From contig JAGOBF010000002.1 in NCBI GenBank assembly GCA_017983515.1, forward strand, positions 62,001 through 126,000: a stretch of DNA of 64,000 nucleotides, given 5' to 3'. Position numbers and translations under genes: made by a program. Below the pieces are notes generated by a model. That model was not told the DNA's origin. It saw nothing but the letters and a program-made list of their open reading frames with translations, and made no database searches. This DNA is from Promineifilum sp. Lineage in GTDB: Bacteria; Chloroflexota; Anaerolineae; Promineifilales; Promineifilaceae. This document shows, piece by piece, positions 33,963 to 42,841 of the stretch (the stretch's first letter is position 1; each line of letters starts with the position of its first letter).

Positions 33963-34859
33963 ATGTGGGACACCCTTATTGTTAACCCCATGATCAACGC
34001 CCTGCTTTTCTTTTATGATTTGCTGGGCAACAACTTCATACTGGCGATCGCTGTTTTCACGCTCGTCATTCGGCTAATCACGCTGCCGCTCAACATGCGC
34101 CAACAGCGCTCAATGATGCGGACCCAGGAGATTCAGCCCCAGATCCAGGCCATCCAGAAGAAGTATAAAGATAATCCTCAAAAAATGCAGGAGGAGTTCC
34201 GCAGGATAGGCTACAACCCGGCCGATACACTGACCGGTTGTCTGCCCACGCTTATCCAATTCCCGATCCTTATCGGCCTCTATCAGGCGATAATCATCGT
34301 GTTGGGCTCGACTCCCCAGGCGCTTTTTGAACTGGTGCCGCGCGTTTATCCGGCCATCAACCTGACCGGGTTAATTCCGGTGGAAAACAAGTTTCTCTGG
34401 CTGAATCTCAGCCAGCCGGATCAGTTTTTTGTGCTGCCGCTCTTGGTTTTCGGCAGTATGTTCATTCAGCAAAAGCTATTGGCCCCCGCCACCAAGACGC
34501 AAGGTAAGGATGACAATCCGGCCGCGGCCATGACCCAGTCGATGCAATATACGATGCCGTTGATGTTCGGCTTTTTCTCGCTCCAATTTCCGGCGGGTTT
34601 GTCGATCTATTTCGTGCTAGCCAATATCATTGGTATTGTTCAGGGCCTCTATATGCGGCGGATTACCGATAGAGAAAAGGCCGAGCGCGCCGCGAACGGC
34701 ACTGCTGTGCCTTACGTGATCGACGCCGACGATGACAAGCCGGCCAAAGCAATCCCCGCTAAAACCAAGCAATCCGCCAACGGAGCAGGCGGTGCCAAGA
34801 GCAAATCGTCGGGTAGCCAACAGGCTTCCAAGCGCAAGAAACGGTCTGCAAAACGGTGA
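33963..34859 (+). CDS. yidC: membrane protein insertase YidC (Oxa1/SpoIIIJ type)
   Basis: Inserts membrane proteins alone or with SecYEG. Hydrophobic segments at about 8-40, 100-120, 160-175 and 205-225 match the Oxa1 core. The conserved Arg in FTLVIRLITLPLNMRQQRSM lies in the hydrophilic groove. The cytoplasmic hairpin (QPQIQAIQKKYKDNPQKMQEEF) and GCLPTLIQFPILIGLYQAI are typical. There is no large N-terminal periplasmic domain, which fits a single-membrane bacterium. The C-terminal tail is long and Lys-rich (from ~245), as in proteins that bind ribosomes. Confidence 0.95.
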   Translation: MWDTLIVNPMINALLFFYDLLGNNFILAIAVFTLVIRLITLPLNMRQQRSMMRTQEIQPQIQAIQKKYKDNPQKMQEEFRRIGYNPADTLTGCLPTLIQFPILIGLYQAIIIVLGSTPQALFELVPRVYPAINLTGLIPVENKFLWLNLSQPDQFFVLPLLVFGSMFIQQKLLAPATKTQGKDDNPAAAMTQSMQYTMPLMFGFFSLQFPAGLSIYFVLANIIGIVQGLYMRRITDREKAERAANGTAVPYVIDADDDKPAKAIPAKTKQSANGAGGAKSKSSGSQQASKRKKRSAKR

Positions 34860-34866
34860 TAAGATT

Positions 34867-35709
34867 ATGGATGCATCTTCTAAGAACGAAATAGAATCAC
34901 GTGGGGCGAGCGTTGACGCGGCCGTGGCCGCCGGGCTTCAACGCCTGGGCGTCCAACGCGATCAGGTCAGCCTCATCGTCATCGACGAGGGCAGCCGCGG
35001 CCTGCTGGGCATCGGTAGCCGCGAAGCTATCGTGCGGCTGATCGTCAAGTCCGCGCCGCCCGCGCCCGTTGCGCCGCCCGCGCCGGTTGTCAAGCCGGTT
35101 CCATCTACGCCACTGCCCGCGCCAAGACCAGCTCGGCCGGAGCCGAAGGCAGAGAACAAGCCTAAGAAACCAGTCGAACCTATCTCGAGAGACGTGGACG
35201 ATGAAGAATCCGACTCCGCCGGCTCCTCCGAAAACCTGGAGGAGGAGCGCGTGGTGGCGGTTGAGATCATTTCCGAGCTGCTGCAAAAGATGAGCGTGAG
35301 CGGGCAGGTTGCCGGCTACGTGACCGAGCCCGACGATCTGACCGGGCAGCGGGTGAATATCATCGACATCAGCGGTGACGACCTGGGCGTGCTCATTGGC
35401 CCGCGGGGCGAGACACTGGATTCATTGCAGTTTCTCAGCCGTCTCATGGCCGCCCACCGCCTCCACCGCCGGGCCAACTTCGTAGTCGATGTCGAAGGAT
35501 TCCGCAAGCGGCGAGAGCAGGCCCTGACCCGTCTGGCCGAGCGGATGGCCGATAAAGTGCGGCAGCGCGGCGAACCAATTGGCTTGGAGCCGATGTCGCC
35601 CTATGAGCGGCGGATCGTCCATATGACCCTGCGCGATGCGCCGGATGTCTACACCGAGAGCACGGGCGAGGGCAGGCAGCGGCGCGTCCGCATCATTCCA
35701 AAGTCGTAA
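34867..35709 (+). CDS. jag: RNA-binding protein KhpB/Jag (Jag-N, KH, R3H)
   Basis: Cytosolic RNA-binding protein linked to cell division and elongation control. Domains in order: Jag-N (1-62, GVQRDQVSLIVIDEGSRGLLGIG), a Pro/Ala-rich linker (65-105), a KH domain with LGVLIGPRGETLDSLQFLSRLM (~175-200), and R3H with LARLAERMADK-like helix and PMSPYERRIVHMTLRD. The start at ATG 34867, 7 bp after yidC, is chosen because the Jag-N domain begins there; the upstream in-frame Met lies inside yidC. Last gene of the operon, followed by a strong terminator. Confidence 0.93.
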   Translation: MDASSKNEIESRGASVDAAVAAGLQRLGVQRDQVSLIVIDEGSRGLLGIGSREAIVRLIVKSAPPAPVAPPAPVVKPVPSTPLPAPRPARPEPKAENKPKKPVEPISRDVDDEESDSAGSSENLEEERVVAVEIISELLQKMSVSGQVAGYVTEPDDLTGQRVNIIDISGDDLGVLIGPRGETLDSLQFLSRLMAAHRLHRRANFVVDVEGFRKRREQALTRLAERMADKVRQRGEPIGLEPMSPYERRIVHMTLRDAPDVYTESTGEGRQRRVRIIPKS

Positions 35710-35728
35710 AGCCGCTCTTGCTGCACAT

Positions 35729-35773
35729 AAAAAGGGCTGGGCGCGTCATCATTGACGCGCCCAGCCCTTTTTT
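35729..35773. terminator. strong intrinsic terminator between convergent jag and serA
   Basis: An almost perfect hairpin with arms to 35748 and from 35753 (loop TCAT), at least 15 GC-rich pairs, flanked by A-run on the left and T-run (35768-35773) on the right, so it can act in both directions. It ends the rpmH operon and the serA transcript. Confidence 0.9.
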
Positions 35774-35801
35774 GTTGCCATCACTCGATGGAAGAATGAC
35801 C

Positions 35802-37391
35802 TCACAACTTGACGACCTTTGCCTTCGTGACCGCGCTGATGCGGGACAGCTCCTGGAGGACATCCGCGCTTGGCTCGCTATCCAGGTTGATGAAGGACAG
35901 GGCCTGGCCGCCGGGTTGGACGCGACCCAATCGCCACTCGCCGATGTTGACGTGGTGTCTGGCCAGCAGGGTCCCTACCTGACCAATGACGCCGGGAACG
36001 TCCTGGTTTTGCATGACCAGCACGATACCCTCCGGATTCGCTTCCAGCCGATATTCATCGATCTGGACGATGCGAGACTTGCTGCCACCAAACAGCACCC
36101 CAGCCAACAGCCGCTGCCCGCCGGGCCATACGGCGCGGCAGGCGACCAGGTTGGGGTAATCCAGATTATTGAGGCCGACCGTCTGGGTGGTCGTAATGCC
36201 TCTTTCGTTGGCCAGTGTGGGGGCATTAACGTAGTTGACCGGAACATCACCGCCGGAACTCAGCACACCTTTTAAAATGCCCGCGCCGATAGCCCGCACC
36301 AGATTGCCGACGATGTCGCCATGCGCTTCGATCTCGATTCGTTGGATTGGCCCCTCGGCCAGACCGGCATGCAGCCGGCCCAGCGTCTCGGCCAGTTCCA
36401 GATAGGGCTTGATGGCCGAAAATTCTCCCTCTACCTCGAACGGCATGTTGATGGCATAGGAGAAATCCGTTCCCCGCAACGCAGAAACTACCTGATTGAC
36501 GATCTGAATGCCAACTTCCCGCTCGGCCTCGTGCGTGCCGGCCCCCAGGTGAGGGAGGTGAACGACGTTGGGGAGCCCGATCAGGGGATTGGCGGCCGCG
36601 GGCGGCTCTGAGGAATAGACGTCGATCGCTGCCGCGGCCAGCTTTCCGTTTTTCAACGCCTCGGCCAGCGCTTCCTCATCGACCAGCTTGCCGCGTCCGG
36701 CATTGATCAGGATCGCTCCCTCTTTCATCTGGCTGATTGTTGTGGCATTTATGAGTCTGGTGGTGACCGGAACGAGCGCGGCGTGGAGCGTGATGTAATC
36801 GGATTCGGCCAGCAGATCATCCAGCTCGACCAGCAAGACGCCCAGTTCGCGGGCCGTCTCTTCCATGACGGTTGGGTCATAGGCCAAGACCTCCATGCCG
36901 AATGCCTTGGCCCGTTCGGCTACGAGCTTGCCGACCCGGTCAAAACCGATCAAGCCCAGCGTTTTGCGGTAAAGTTGGCGGCCGATGAATTCGCTGCGCC
37001 GCCACTCACCGGCCTTCAGCGATTCGTGGGCCTGAGGAATGTTGCGGCTGGCGGCCAGCATCAGCGCAAACGTTAATTCGGCCGTGGCCATGCTGTTGGC
37101 GCCGGGGGTATTCATAACGACGATGCCGTGGGTCGAGGCGGCTTTGACGTCGATATTGTCGACGCCGACACCGGCGCGGCCGACCACGCGCAATTTCCCG
37201 GCCGCCGCCAATACCTCGGCCGTCACTTGGGTGCCGCTGCGCACGATCAAACCGTCGTATGCGGGAATGATCGCCAACAACTCTCCCTGACTGAGGCCCG
37301 GTTTCACATCGGCCGTAACGTCAGGAAACTCTCTAAATTTCTCAAGCGCCGCGGCACCCAATGTATCGGAGACCAGAATGCGATATGTCAT
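35802..37391 (-). CDS. serA: D-3-phosphoglycerate dehydrogenase (long form)
   Basis: Oxidises 3-phosphoglycerate to 3-phosphohydroxypyruvate, entry to serine. The NAD domain shows TLGLIGFDRVGKLVAERAKAFG (GxGxxG with Phe-Asp at one position), and the catalytic Arg, Glu and His lie in NAGRGKLVDEEAL and HLPHLGAGT. The C-terminal parts are the intervening (ASB) domain and an ACT domain (VLVMQNQDVPGVIGQVGTLLARHHVNIG), a serine-feedback type of 529 residues as in mycobacteria and Chloroflexota. The 5' leader (37392-37452) holds an 8-bp inverted repeat next to the ATG. Last of a minus-strand serine cluster. Confidence 0.95.
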   Translation of the reverse strand: MTYRILVSDTLGAAALEKFREFPDVTADVKPGLSQGELLAIIPAYDGLIVRSGTQVTAEVLAAAGKLRVVGRAGVGVDNIDVKAASTHGIVVMNTPGANSMATAELTFALMLAASRNIPQAHESLKAGEWRRSEFIGRQLYRKTLGLIGFDRVGKLVAERAKAFGMEVLAYDPTVMEETARELGVLLVELDDLLAESDYITLHAALVPVTTRLINATTISQMKEGAILINAGRGKLVDEEALAEALKNGKLAAAAIDVYSSEPPAAANPLIGLPNVVHLPHLGAGTHEAEREVGIQIVNQVVSALRGTDFSYAINMPFEVEGEFSAIKPYLELAETLGRLHAGLAEGPIQRIEIEAHGDIVGNLVRAIGAGILKGVLSSGGDVPVNYVNAPTLANERGITTTQTVGLNNLDYPNLVACRAVWPGGQRLLAGVLFGGSKSRIVQIDEYRLEANPEGIVLVMQNQDVPGVIGQVGTLLARHHVNIGEWRLGRVQPGGQALSFINLDSEPSADVLQELSRISAVTKAKVVKL

Positions 37392-37452
37392 GTTGTGACC
37401 TTTTGGGCGGACTTCTGCCTCACATGGATAACGTACCTGGGAATGTCACAAC
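37392..37452 (-). promoter_or_regulatory. inverted repeat in the serA leader next to the start codon
   Basis: GTTGTGAC (37392-37399) and GTCACAAC (37445-37452) are perfect 8-bp complementary arms 45 nt apart. On the minus-strand mRNA the distal arm ends at the serA ATG and includes the ribosome-binding area, so pairing could reduce translation. No known riboswitch was recognised. Confidence 0.35.
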
Positions 37453-37513
37453 CTTCTCGATCTCGCATCCGGCGAATCTGTGTCGCTTGTGAAATCGCTG
37501 GATGTTTCCTTTC

Positions 37514-38638
37514 TCAGGCAAAGAAGCCATCCATCGCGACGAAAAGCTCTTCCAGTTCGTGCATTTGGGTGTCGCCCATGTGAGCGATGCGGAAAGTTTT
37601 ACCCTTCAGGTCGCCGTAGCCGTTGGAGATAATCATCCCGTGGCCGCGCAGGTATTTGTTCAGCGCCGAGATATCGATCTCCAGGTTGTTCGAGGCACAC
37701 GATACCGTCGGGGATTCATAGCCGGCGGCGGAGAATATCTCGAAACCCTTGCCCTTGATCCAGTCAAGCGTCCGATCACGCATCGCCAGATGGCGGGTGA
37801 AACGATTCTCCATTCCTTCGGCCATCATGTCGTCTAGTTGGCGGTCGAGTGCGTAAAGCAGGGAAACGGCCGGTGTGGCCGGCGTCTGGTTCTTGGCGAT
37901 CGATTTAGCCAGGCTGATGAAGTCGAAATAATAGCCGCGTGCGGGAACGGTCTTAGCCTTGGCCATCGCCCGGTCGGAGACTGCGCAAAAGGCCAGGCCG
38001 GGTGGCAACGCGAAAGCCTTCTGACTGGAAGCCAGAACCATGTCGAGATCCCAGGCGTCCATCTCGATCCTGGCCCCGGCCAGGCCGCTAACCGAATCGA
38101 CCAGGATCATAATGTCCTGCCCGCCCGGCATGGCGCGAATGGCCTCCGCTATCTCCCGGATAGGACTGGTAGCGCCGGTGCTCGTCTCGTTGTGGACGAC
38201 CGTCACGGCGTCGAACTCGCCCGACGACAAGCGCTCGACTACCTGTTCGGGCAAGATGGGTTGGCCCCAGGGCACGGAAAGCACTTCCATATCTTTGCCG
38301 TTTAGCTCGACGACGTCGCTGAAGCGCGACGCGAAAGCACCATTGACGCAGGTCAGGGCCTTCTTGCCGATGCAATTACGCACGGCTGCTTCCCACAGCC
38401 CCGTGCCGGAAGACGCGGTGATCAAAACCGTTTGCTCGGTGAAGAATACCTGCGAAAGCTTCGGCAAAATGCTGCCGATCAGATCAGCGCATTCCGGCAT
38501 ACGGTGCCCGACCATCCAATTGGCTTGGGCGTCGAGGATTTCCGGCCGTACTTCGGTGGGGCCGGGAATGAAGAGCTTGACGTGCTGGCTACTGCGCGGC
38601 GAAGAACGCTCGCCTGAATTTTGATTCGAGGTGTTCAT
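37514..38638 (-). CDS. class V aminotransferase, probable phosphoserine transaminase
   Basis: A PLP enzyme of 374 residues in the serine-glyoxylate/alanine-glyoxylate (PucG-type) branch of class V. It starts with KLFIPGPTEVRPEIL. LITASSGTGLWEAAVRN, VHNETSTGATSPI and LVDSVSGLAGARIEMDAWDLDMVLASSQKAFALPPG follow in that order, the last with the PLP Lys in SSQKAF. Its place between a SerB-like phosphatase (overlap 50 bp) and serA indicates the SerC role, transamination of phosphohydroxypyruvate; this is inferred from context. Other members use glyoxylate or pyruvate. Confidence 0.85.
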   Translation of the reverse strand: MNTSNQNSGERSSPRSSQHVKLFIPGPTEVRPEILDAQANWMVGHRMPECADLIGSILPKLSQVFFTEQTVLITASSGTGLWEAAVRNCIGKKALTCVNGAFASRFSDVVELNGKDMEVLSVPWGQPILPEQVVERLSSGEFDAVTVVHNETSTGATSPIREIAEAIRAMPGGQDIMILVDSVSGLAGARIEMDAWDLDMVLASSQKAFALPPGLAFCAVSDRAMAKAKTVPARGYYFDFISLAKSIAKNQTPATPAVSLLYALDRQLDDMMAEGMENRFTRHLAMRDRTLDWIKGKGFEIFSAAGYESPTVSCASNNLEIDISALNKYLRGHGMIISNGYGDLKGKTFRIAHMGDTQMHELEELFVAMDGFFA

Positions 38639-39425
38639 CGTTAAATGTCACGACTCCTTTGTGGATTAAATATTGAGCTTTTAAACTTAATGATTGGTAT
38701 GGCATTGGCCACGTACTGAGTATACGCAGCTCGGCCGGGCCGCCGGCTAAACCCAGAAGGGGGGCCAAACTGGGACTATTGATGAAGGCTGGTGCTTCTG
38801 CCTTGACGTTGGAGCGGGCGACGACTCCGCCATAACCGACGAACAAGTCGACGGAATGACCGGCTACCAGATCGCTTTGGCCGTCGCCTATCAATAGAGA
38901 GCGGCCGAGCTGGTCGCCCAACAATTCGCGAACGATCTGAGCTTTGCCGTTGCTCACTGTGAGCGCGCCTTCAGCGTGCTTCAGATAATGCTTGCTATCT
39001 GTGTCGGATTTGTCCCACCACTGTCCCGATAACTCATTGTAGGCCAGTTCGACCGCGCGAATACGGTCGCGAGGGATGCCCAAAGAGATGCCGAATTCCT
39101 CAACCGGTTCGGCCAGCCCGCCACTTATGATATAGACCTTATGGCCCAATGCCTGAAGAGCGGCAACCACGCGAGCCGCATCCTCCACCATATTGCGCTT
39201 GTAGTCATGGCGCAGGTCCAGAACTTGTTGGCGGGTGGGGTTCAAGGTGTCTAGTCGCTTCTTGTAGATATCCTCCAGTTCGATTGTCCCATCCATGGCG
39301 GCCTGGGTTAACATCTCCACGCCCTGCCGCTTGCCCATTTTTTCGGCCAGGATGTCGATGCCTTCCACCGTCGTCAGCGTGGAATCGCAATCAAAGAAGA
39401 TGTGCTCAAATGGGGGCCATCGCAT
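38589..39425 (-). CDS. serB: HAD phosphatase, phosphoserine phosphatase-like (SerB)
   Basis: A HAD-superfamily hydrolase with motif I FFDCDSTLTTVEGIDILAE (nucleophile Asp and acid Asp), motif II YIISGGLAEPVEEFG, Lys in NGKAQIVREL and motif III LIGDGQSDLVAG. These closely match phosphoserine phosphatases, the last step to serine. The Met at 39425 is taken as start since motif I begins soon after. The C-terminal ~50 residues extend past the usual SerB length and overlap the aminotransferase gene by 50 bp. Function supported by the serA and aminotransferase neighbours. Confidence 0.85.
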   Translation of the reverse strand: MRWPPFEHIFFDCDSTLTTVEGIDILAEKMGKRQGVEMLTQAAMDGTIELEDIYKKRLDTLNPTRQQVLDLRHDYKRNMVEDAARVVAALQALGHKVYIISGGLAEPVEEFGISLGIPRDRIRAVELAYNELSGQWWDKSDTDSKHYLKHAEGALTVSNGKAQIVRELLGDQLGRSLLIGDGQSDLVAGHSVDLFVGYGGVVARSNVKAEAPAFINSPSLAPLLGLAGGPAELRILSTWPMPYQSLSLKAQYLIHKGVVTFNDEHLESKFRRAFFAAQ

Positions 39426-39551
39426 AGTCAATAAGTTCAAGCCATTGGGCGAGAGATGGGGTTTAGATCTGTAGGTGGAAGCCCAGCGCCAACAACGGAT
39501 TTTAGTAGCGAATGGGGTATTTGCCAATGAATAACTGTTGATACAGGGTGG

Positions 39552-40454
39552 TCACGGGGCGACGGCGGCGACCAGGCGCGCGATCCCCTCGGCCAACGGG
39601 ATGCCGGCTCGCCAACCGAGCAGTTCGGCCGTTTTTTCGGCGTCGGCTACCTGCCGCAGTTCTTCGCCCGGCCGGCCGGCCAATGCGCCGGGCCGGGGGC
39701 GGCCCCCGCGACCGACGACGCGGTAAACTTCCTCCACGGCCGACAGGACGCTGTGGGAACGGCCACAACCCAGCTCGACTGTCGTTCCGGGAGGGAGATC
39801 GGCCTCCAGAAGCGTCTGAAAACCGCGCACGATGTCATCAATGTAGACCCAATCCTTTTCTTGTTGGCCGGCGCTCATCGGGAAATCCTCTCCCGCCAGA
39901 GCGGCCTGCAGCGCAGCGGGTAGGAGCAGGTGGGGTGGCTGGTGCCCGCCATACGCCTGGAAAATCATCGCACCATGAATCGGCCAGCCGGCGGTGCGCG
40001 CATACATCCGGCAGAAGGCCCAGGCGGCCATCTTGCTGGCGGCGTAGACGTTCATCGCCGTTCGTTCGCCGGGTGTGCGGGCCATGATGAGTTGTTGCAC
40101 GTTAAGGTCGCCCTCGAAGCAGGCGCGCAGCAGATTGAGCGTGCCGGTGACGTTGTGGCTGACCGCTGTGTTCACCGGTAAGAACGGGTCGCTGACGCCC
40201 ACGGCGGCCAGGTGGATAACCTTGTCCGGCCGCGCCTGCCTGATGGCGCGCGCCGTGAGCTGGTAGTTGCGCAAATCGGCGTAGACCACATCCACTACCG
40301 GCCGCGTTTTGTTCAGCGGCGGCGGCAGCGACAGGCCACTGCCGAACTCTTCCAGCACCAACAGGGTGAGGTCAGCTTTGTCCAGCAGGAAGGGAACGAG
40401 AGAACGGGCAATAAAGCCCGTAGCGCCGGTGATGAGAATGCGCGGTCGGTTCAT
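39552..40454 (-). CDS. NAD-dependent epimerase/dehydratase, 300 aa
   Basis: An extended SDR sugar-nucleotide enzyme with Rossmann motif RILITGATGFIARSLVPFLL, VIHLAAVGVSD, and catalytic NVYAASKMAAWAFC (Tyr-x3-Lys). The ribose/substrate region reads DWVYIDDIVRG. Probably makes or converts an NDP-sugar for surface polysaccharide. It overlaps the upstream dehydratase gene by 4 bp, so the two form a pathway pair. Substrate unknown. Confidence 0.85.
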   Translation of the reverse strand: MNRPRILITGATGFIARSLVPFLLDKADLTLLVLEEFGSGLSLPPPLNKTRPVVDVVYADLRNYQLTARAIRQARPDKVIHLAAVGVSDPFLPVNTAVSHNVTGTLNLLRACFEGDLNVQQLIMARTPGERTAMNVYAASKMAAWAFCRMYARTAGWPIHGAMIFQAYGGHQPPHLLLPAALQAALAGEDFPMSAGQQEKDWVYIDDIVRGFQTLLEADLPPGTTVELGCGRSHSVLSAVEEVYRVVGRGGRPRPGALAGRPGEELRQVADAEKTAELLGWRAGIPLAEGIARLVAAVAP

Positions 40455-41443
40455 GCGTCCAGGTAGGCCTGATACCAGGCCATTGTTTCTTTCAACCCGC
40501 CGGCCAGCGTATATTGCGGCCGCCAGCCTATGGCTTGCCTGGCTTTGTCTGGGCTAAGGAACTCATCAAGGATTTCGTTCTCGACTTCGTTAAGAATGAC
40601 CGGCTCCAGTTTCGGATTGCCGGAAAGGGCAACGATGGTGCGCACCACTTCCAGCGCCGAGACCGCACATCCCGATCCCAGATTAAACGGCTCGCCCCGC
40701 ACGCCGGTCTCAGTCAGCTTTTCGGCCAGCATTAAGTAGCCGCGCACGGCATCGGCCACGTACAAGTAATCGCGCCGGAAGGAGCCGTCGGAGCGAATGA
40801 CGGGGGATTCGCCGTTAAGGACGCTGCGGATGGTTCCCGGTATCAGCCGGTTCCAGCTGAGATCTCCGCCGCCGAACAGATTCGAGCAGCGAGTCACGGC
40901 GATAGCCAGACCGTACGTGTGGGCGAACGATTGAGCAATCAGGTCGGCGCAACTTTTGGATACCTCGTAGGGATGGCGGCCCTGCAGCGGGTACTCTTCC
41001 AGGTAAGGGAGAGTGGTCTGTTCGCCATAGGCTTTTTCGCTGCTGGCCACGACGACGCCACGCACGGCGGGCGTGCGGCGCACCGCCTCCAGCAATAACC
41101 AGGTGCCGCGAATGTTCGTCTCGAAGGTGGTTGCCGGGTCCCGATTGGCGATGCCGACGATGGTTTGCCCGGCCAGGTGGAAGACGGTATCGATTTGTTT
41201 CTCGACCAATGTCTTTTGCAGGAGATCGTAATCCAGCAGATGGCCCTGAACCTGGTCGATGCGGCTGATGAGTCCGGTGCGCACTAACTGTGAGTCGGGC
41301 TCACGCATCCGAATTAGGCCGACGACGGCCGCTCCGCGCTCGAGCAGAGCGGCCGTCAGCCAGGAGCCGAGAAAGCCGGTGCAACCAGTGATGAACACCC
41401 GTCGCCCGTGCCAAAAGTTATCTCGCTCTCGTTCGCGGCTCAA
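40451..41443 (-). CDS. NDP-sugar 4,6-dehydratase (CDP-glucose 4,6-dehydratase/GDP-mannose dehydratase-like)
   Basis: An extended SDR with RRVFITGCTGFLGSWLTAALLERG and VFHLAGQTIVGIANRDPATTFETNIRGTW, resembling RfbG-type CDP-glucose dehydratases. The active site is VASSEKAYGEQ with HPYEVSKSCADLIAQ (Tyr-x3-Lys), and DYLYVADAVRGYLMLAEKL is the C-terminal block. 330 residues, slightly short of the ~350 usual. Paired with the downstream SDR by a 4-bp overlap. Expected to convert an NDP-hexose to the 4-keto-6-deoxy form; the nucleotide is not certain. Confidence 0.83.
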   Translation of the reverse strand: MSRERERDNFWHGRRVFITGCTGFLGSWLTAALLERGAAVVGLIRMREPDSQLVRTGLISRIDQVQGHLLDYDLLQKTLVEKQIDTVFHLAGQTIVGIANRDPATTFETNIRGTWLLLEAVRRTPAVRGVVVASSEKAYGEQTTLPYLEEYPLQGRHPYEVSKSCADLIAQSFAHTYGLAIAVTRCSNLFGGGDLSWNRLIPGTIRSVLNGESPVIRSDGSFRRDYLYVADAVRGYLMLAEKLTETGVRGEPFNLGSGCAVSALEVVRTIVALSGNPKLEPVILNEVENEILDEFLSPDKARQAIGWRPQYTLAGGLKETMAWYQAYLDA

Positions 41444-41472
41444 ATGGATTCTCCCGCAGTTACTATGATCGT

Positions 41473-42363
41473 CTACTGATTACGTTTAGCCAATTCTATT
41501 TCGGCCGCGCGCAGCGTATTCTTCATCAGCATGGCGATCGTCATCGGCCCCACACCGCCGGGAACAGGGGTGATCGCGCCGGCGACTTCCTTGGCCGATT
41601 CAAAGTCCACGTCACCGACCAGACGGTAGCCGCGCTTGGCGGACGGATCGGGCTTCTGGTTGATGCCTACGTCGATGACCGCCGCGCCTGGTTTAAGCAT
41701 GTCACCGGTGATCATCTCCGTCTGGCCAATGGCGGCGATGACGATGTCGGCGCGACGCACGTGCTCGGCCAGATCGCGCGTGCGACTATGGCAGATGGTG
41801 ACGGTGGCGTCGCGCTTCTGCAGCAGCATGGCAACCGGCAGCCCGACGATGTTGGAACGGCCGACGACGACCGCCTCGGCCCCGCGAATCTGAATGCCAC
41901 TTTCTTCCAATAAGACGATGCAGCCGTAGGGCGTGCAGGGAATAAAGAGCGGCTCGCGGCCTTTCATTGCCAGACGGCCGATGTTGACCGGGTGAAATCC
42001 ATCGACATCCTTTTCAAGGCTGATGGAGCTGAGCACTGCTTCCTCGTTGATGTGCTTCGGCAACGGCAGCTGAACGAGAATGCCGTTGATGGTGGGATCG
42101 GCGTTCAACGAAGCTACCAGTTGCTCAACCTGGGCCTGGGTGGCCGTGGCGGGCAATTCGTGGCCGATTGACCGGATGCCCAGCTCTTCGCACGTTTTCC
42201 GTTTGCTGCGGACGTAGGTCGACGAGGCGGGATCTTCGCCGACCAATACCGTCGCCAGGCCGGGCGTGTAGCCGTAATCTTCTTTCATCTGAACGACCGC
42301 TTGGCGAACTTGTTCGCGAACGGTTCCGGCAATCGCCTTGCCGTCGATAATAGATGCAGTCAT
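41473..42363 (-). CDS. folD: bifunctional methylene-THF dehydrogenase/methenyl-THF cyclohydrolase
   Basis: Interconverts 5,10-methylene-THF and 10-formyl-THF with NADP. The catalytic Lys lies in STYVRSKRKTCEELGI; other blocks are GILVQLPLPKHI, KDVDGFHPVNIGRL, the Rossmann region VVVGRSNIVGLPVAMLL and the C-terminal TPVPGGVGPMTIAMLMKNT. 296 residues, standard. It works in the same folate pool as thyA/folA elsewhere in the window. It is separated from the small upstream gene by a terminator. Confidence 0.96.
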   Translation of the reverse strand: MTASIIDGKAIAGTVREQVRQAVVQMKEDYGYTPGLATVLVGEDPASSTYVRSKRKTCEELGIRSIGHELPATATQAQVEQLVASLNADPTINGILVQLPLPKHINEEAVLSSISLEKDVDGFHPVNIGRLAMKGREPLFIPCTPYGCIVLLEESGIQIRGAEAVVVGRSNIVGLPVAMLLQKRDATVTICHSRTRDLAEHVRRADIVIAAIGQTEMITGDMLKPGAAVIDVGINQKPDPSAKRGYRLVGDVDFESAKEVAGAITPVPGGVGPMTIAMLMKNTLRAAEIELAKRNQ

Positions 42364-42388
42364 ATTGTTTACCTTCCTATTTGTAAAA

Positions 42389-42419
42389 CAAAAAAGCCTC
42401 TACCTGAATTGAGAGGCTT
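42389..42419 (-). terminator. intrinsic terminator of the small membrane protein gene
   Basis: On the minus strand an 8-bp perfect stem (arms 42419-42412 and 42401-42394, 10-nt loop) runs into a T-run (42395-42389). It ends the 42648-42451 gene before folD. Confidence 0.8.
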
Positions 42420-42450
42420 GAATATTAATCCGCAGGGGGAAAGGGAGCTC

Positions 42451-42648
42451 CTACTTAGGGAGGAGATTGGTACCCATGAACTTGTCGAGCCAGATACCCA
42501 GGGCGACGGCCAACGACAGAGTCGTGAAGATCATATAGATGGCACCATATTCGGCCGGCGTCGTGCCGATGAGCATGGTAATCAAGATGGTTAATCCGAA
42601 ACCAACGGCTATGGAAATGGCGGCCAGCGTGAGCCTTTTCACCAACAT
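42451..42648 (-). CDS. small two-helix membrane protein, 65 aa
   Basis: Two hydrophobic segments (about 8-28, LAAISIAVGFGLTILITMLI, and 34-53, YGAIYMIFTTLSLAVALGIW) with a short hydrophilic end. A clear ribosome site (GGAGGAAAGG) lies upstream of the ATG, a promoter upstream of that (42719-42692), and a terminator downstream. This makes it a complete single-gene unit and supports a real gene. No family recognised; function unknown. Confidence 0.75.
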   Translation of the reverse strand: MLVKRLTLAAISIAVGFGLTILITMLIGTTPAEYGAIYMIFTTLSLAVALGIWLDKFMGTNLLPK

Positions 42649-42691
42649 AAGTCCTTTCCTCCAGTTGTGTGTTCTGTCACAAACTGGATTA

Positions 42692-42719
42692 ATTGTAGCA
42701 TATTGCTTTTCCTCGGCAA
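42692..42719 (-). promoter_or_regulatory. promoter of the 42648-42451 gene
   Basis: Minus-strand TTGCCG (42719-42714) and TACAAT (42697-42692) with a 16-bp spacer. Between it and the gene an imperfect stem (arms CCAGTT-GTG at 42661-42669 and CACAAACTGG at 42678-42687) can form in the leader. Confidence 0.5.
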
Positions 42720-42841
42720 GCCTGGTTAGCGGCCGAAGGAGACATCAGATTCGACGAATGGAGCCGACGGCCGGCCCCGACGGAACCCATCCGTCGCCAG
42801 CTCTGTCAAACAGGTATCATCGTTCCAGCGTCATGAAGGCA

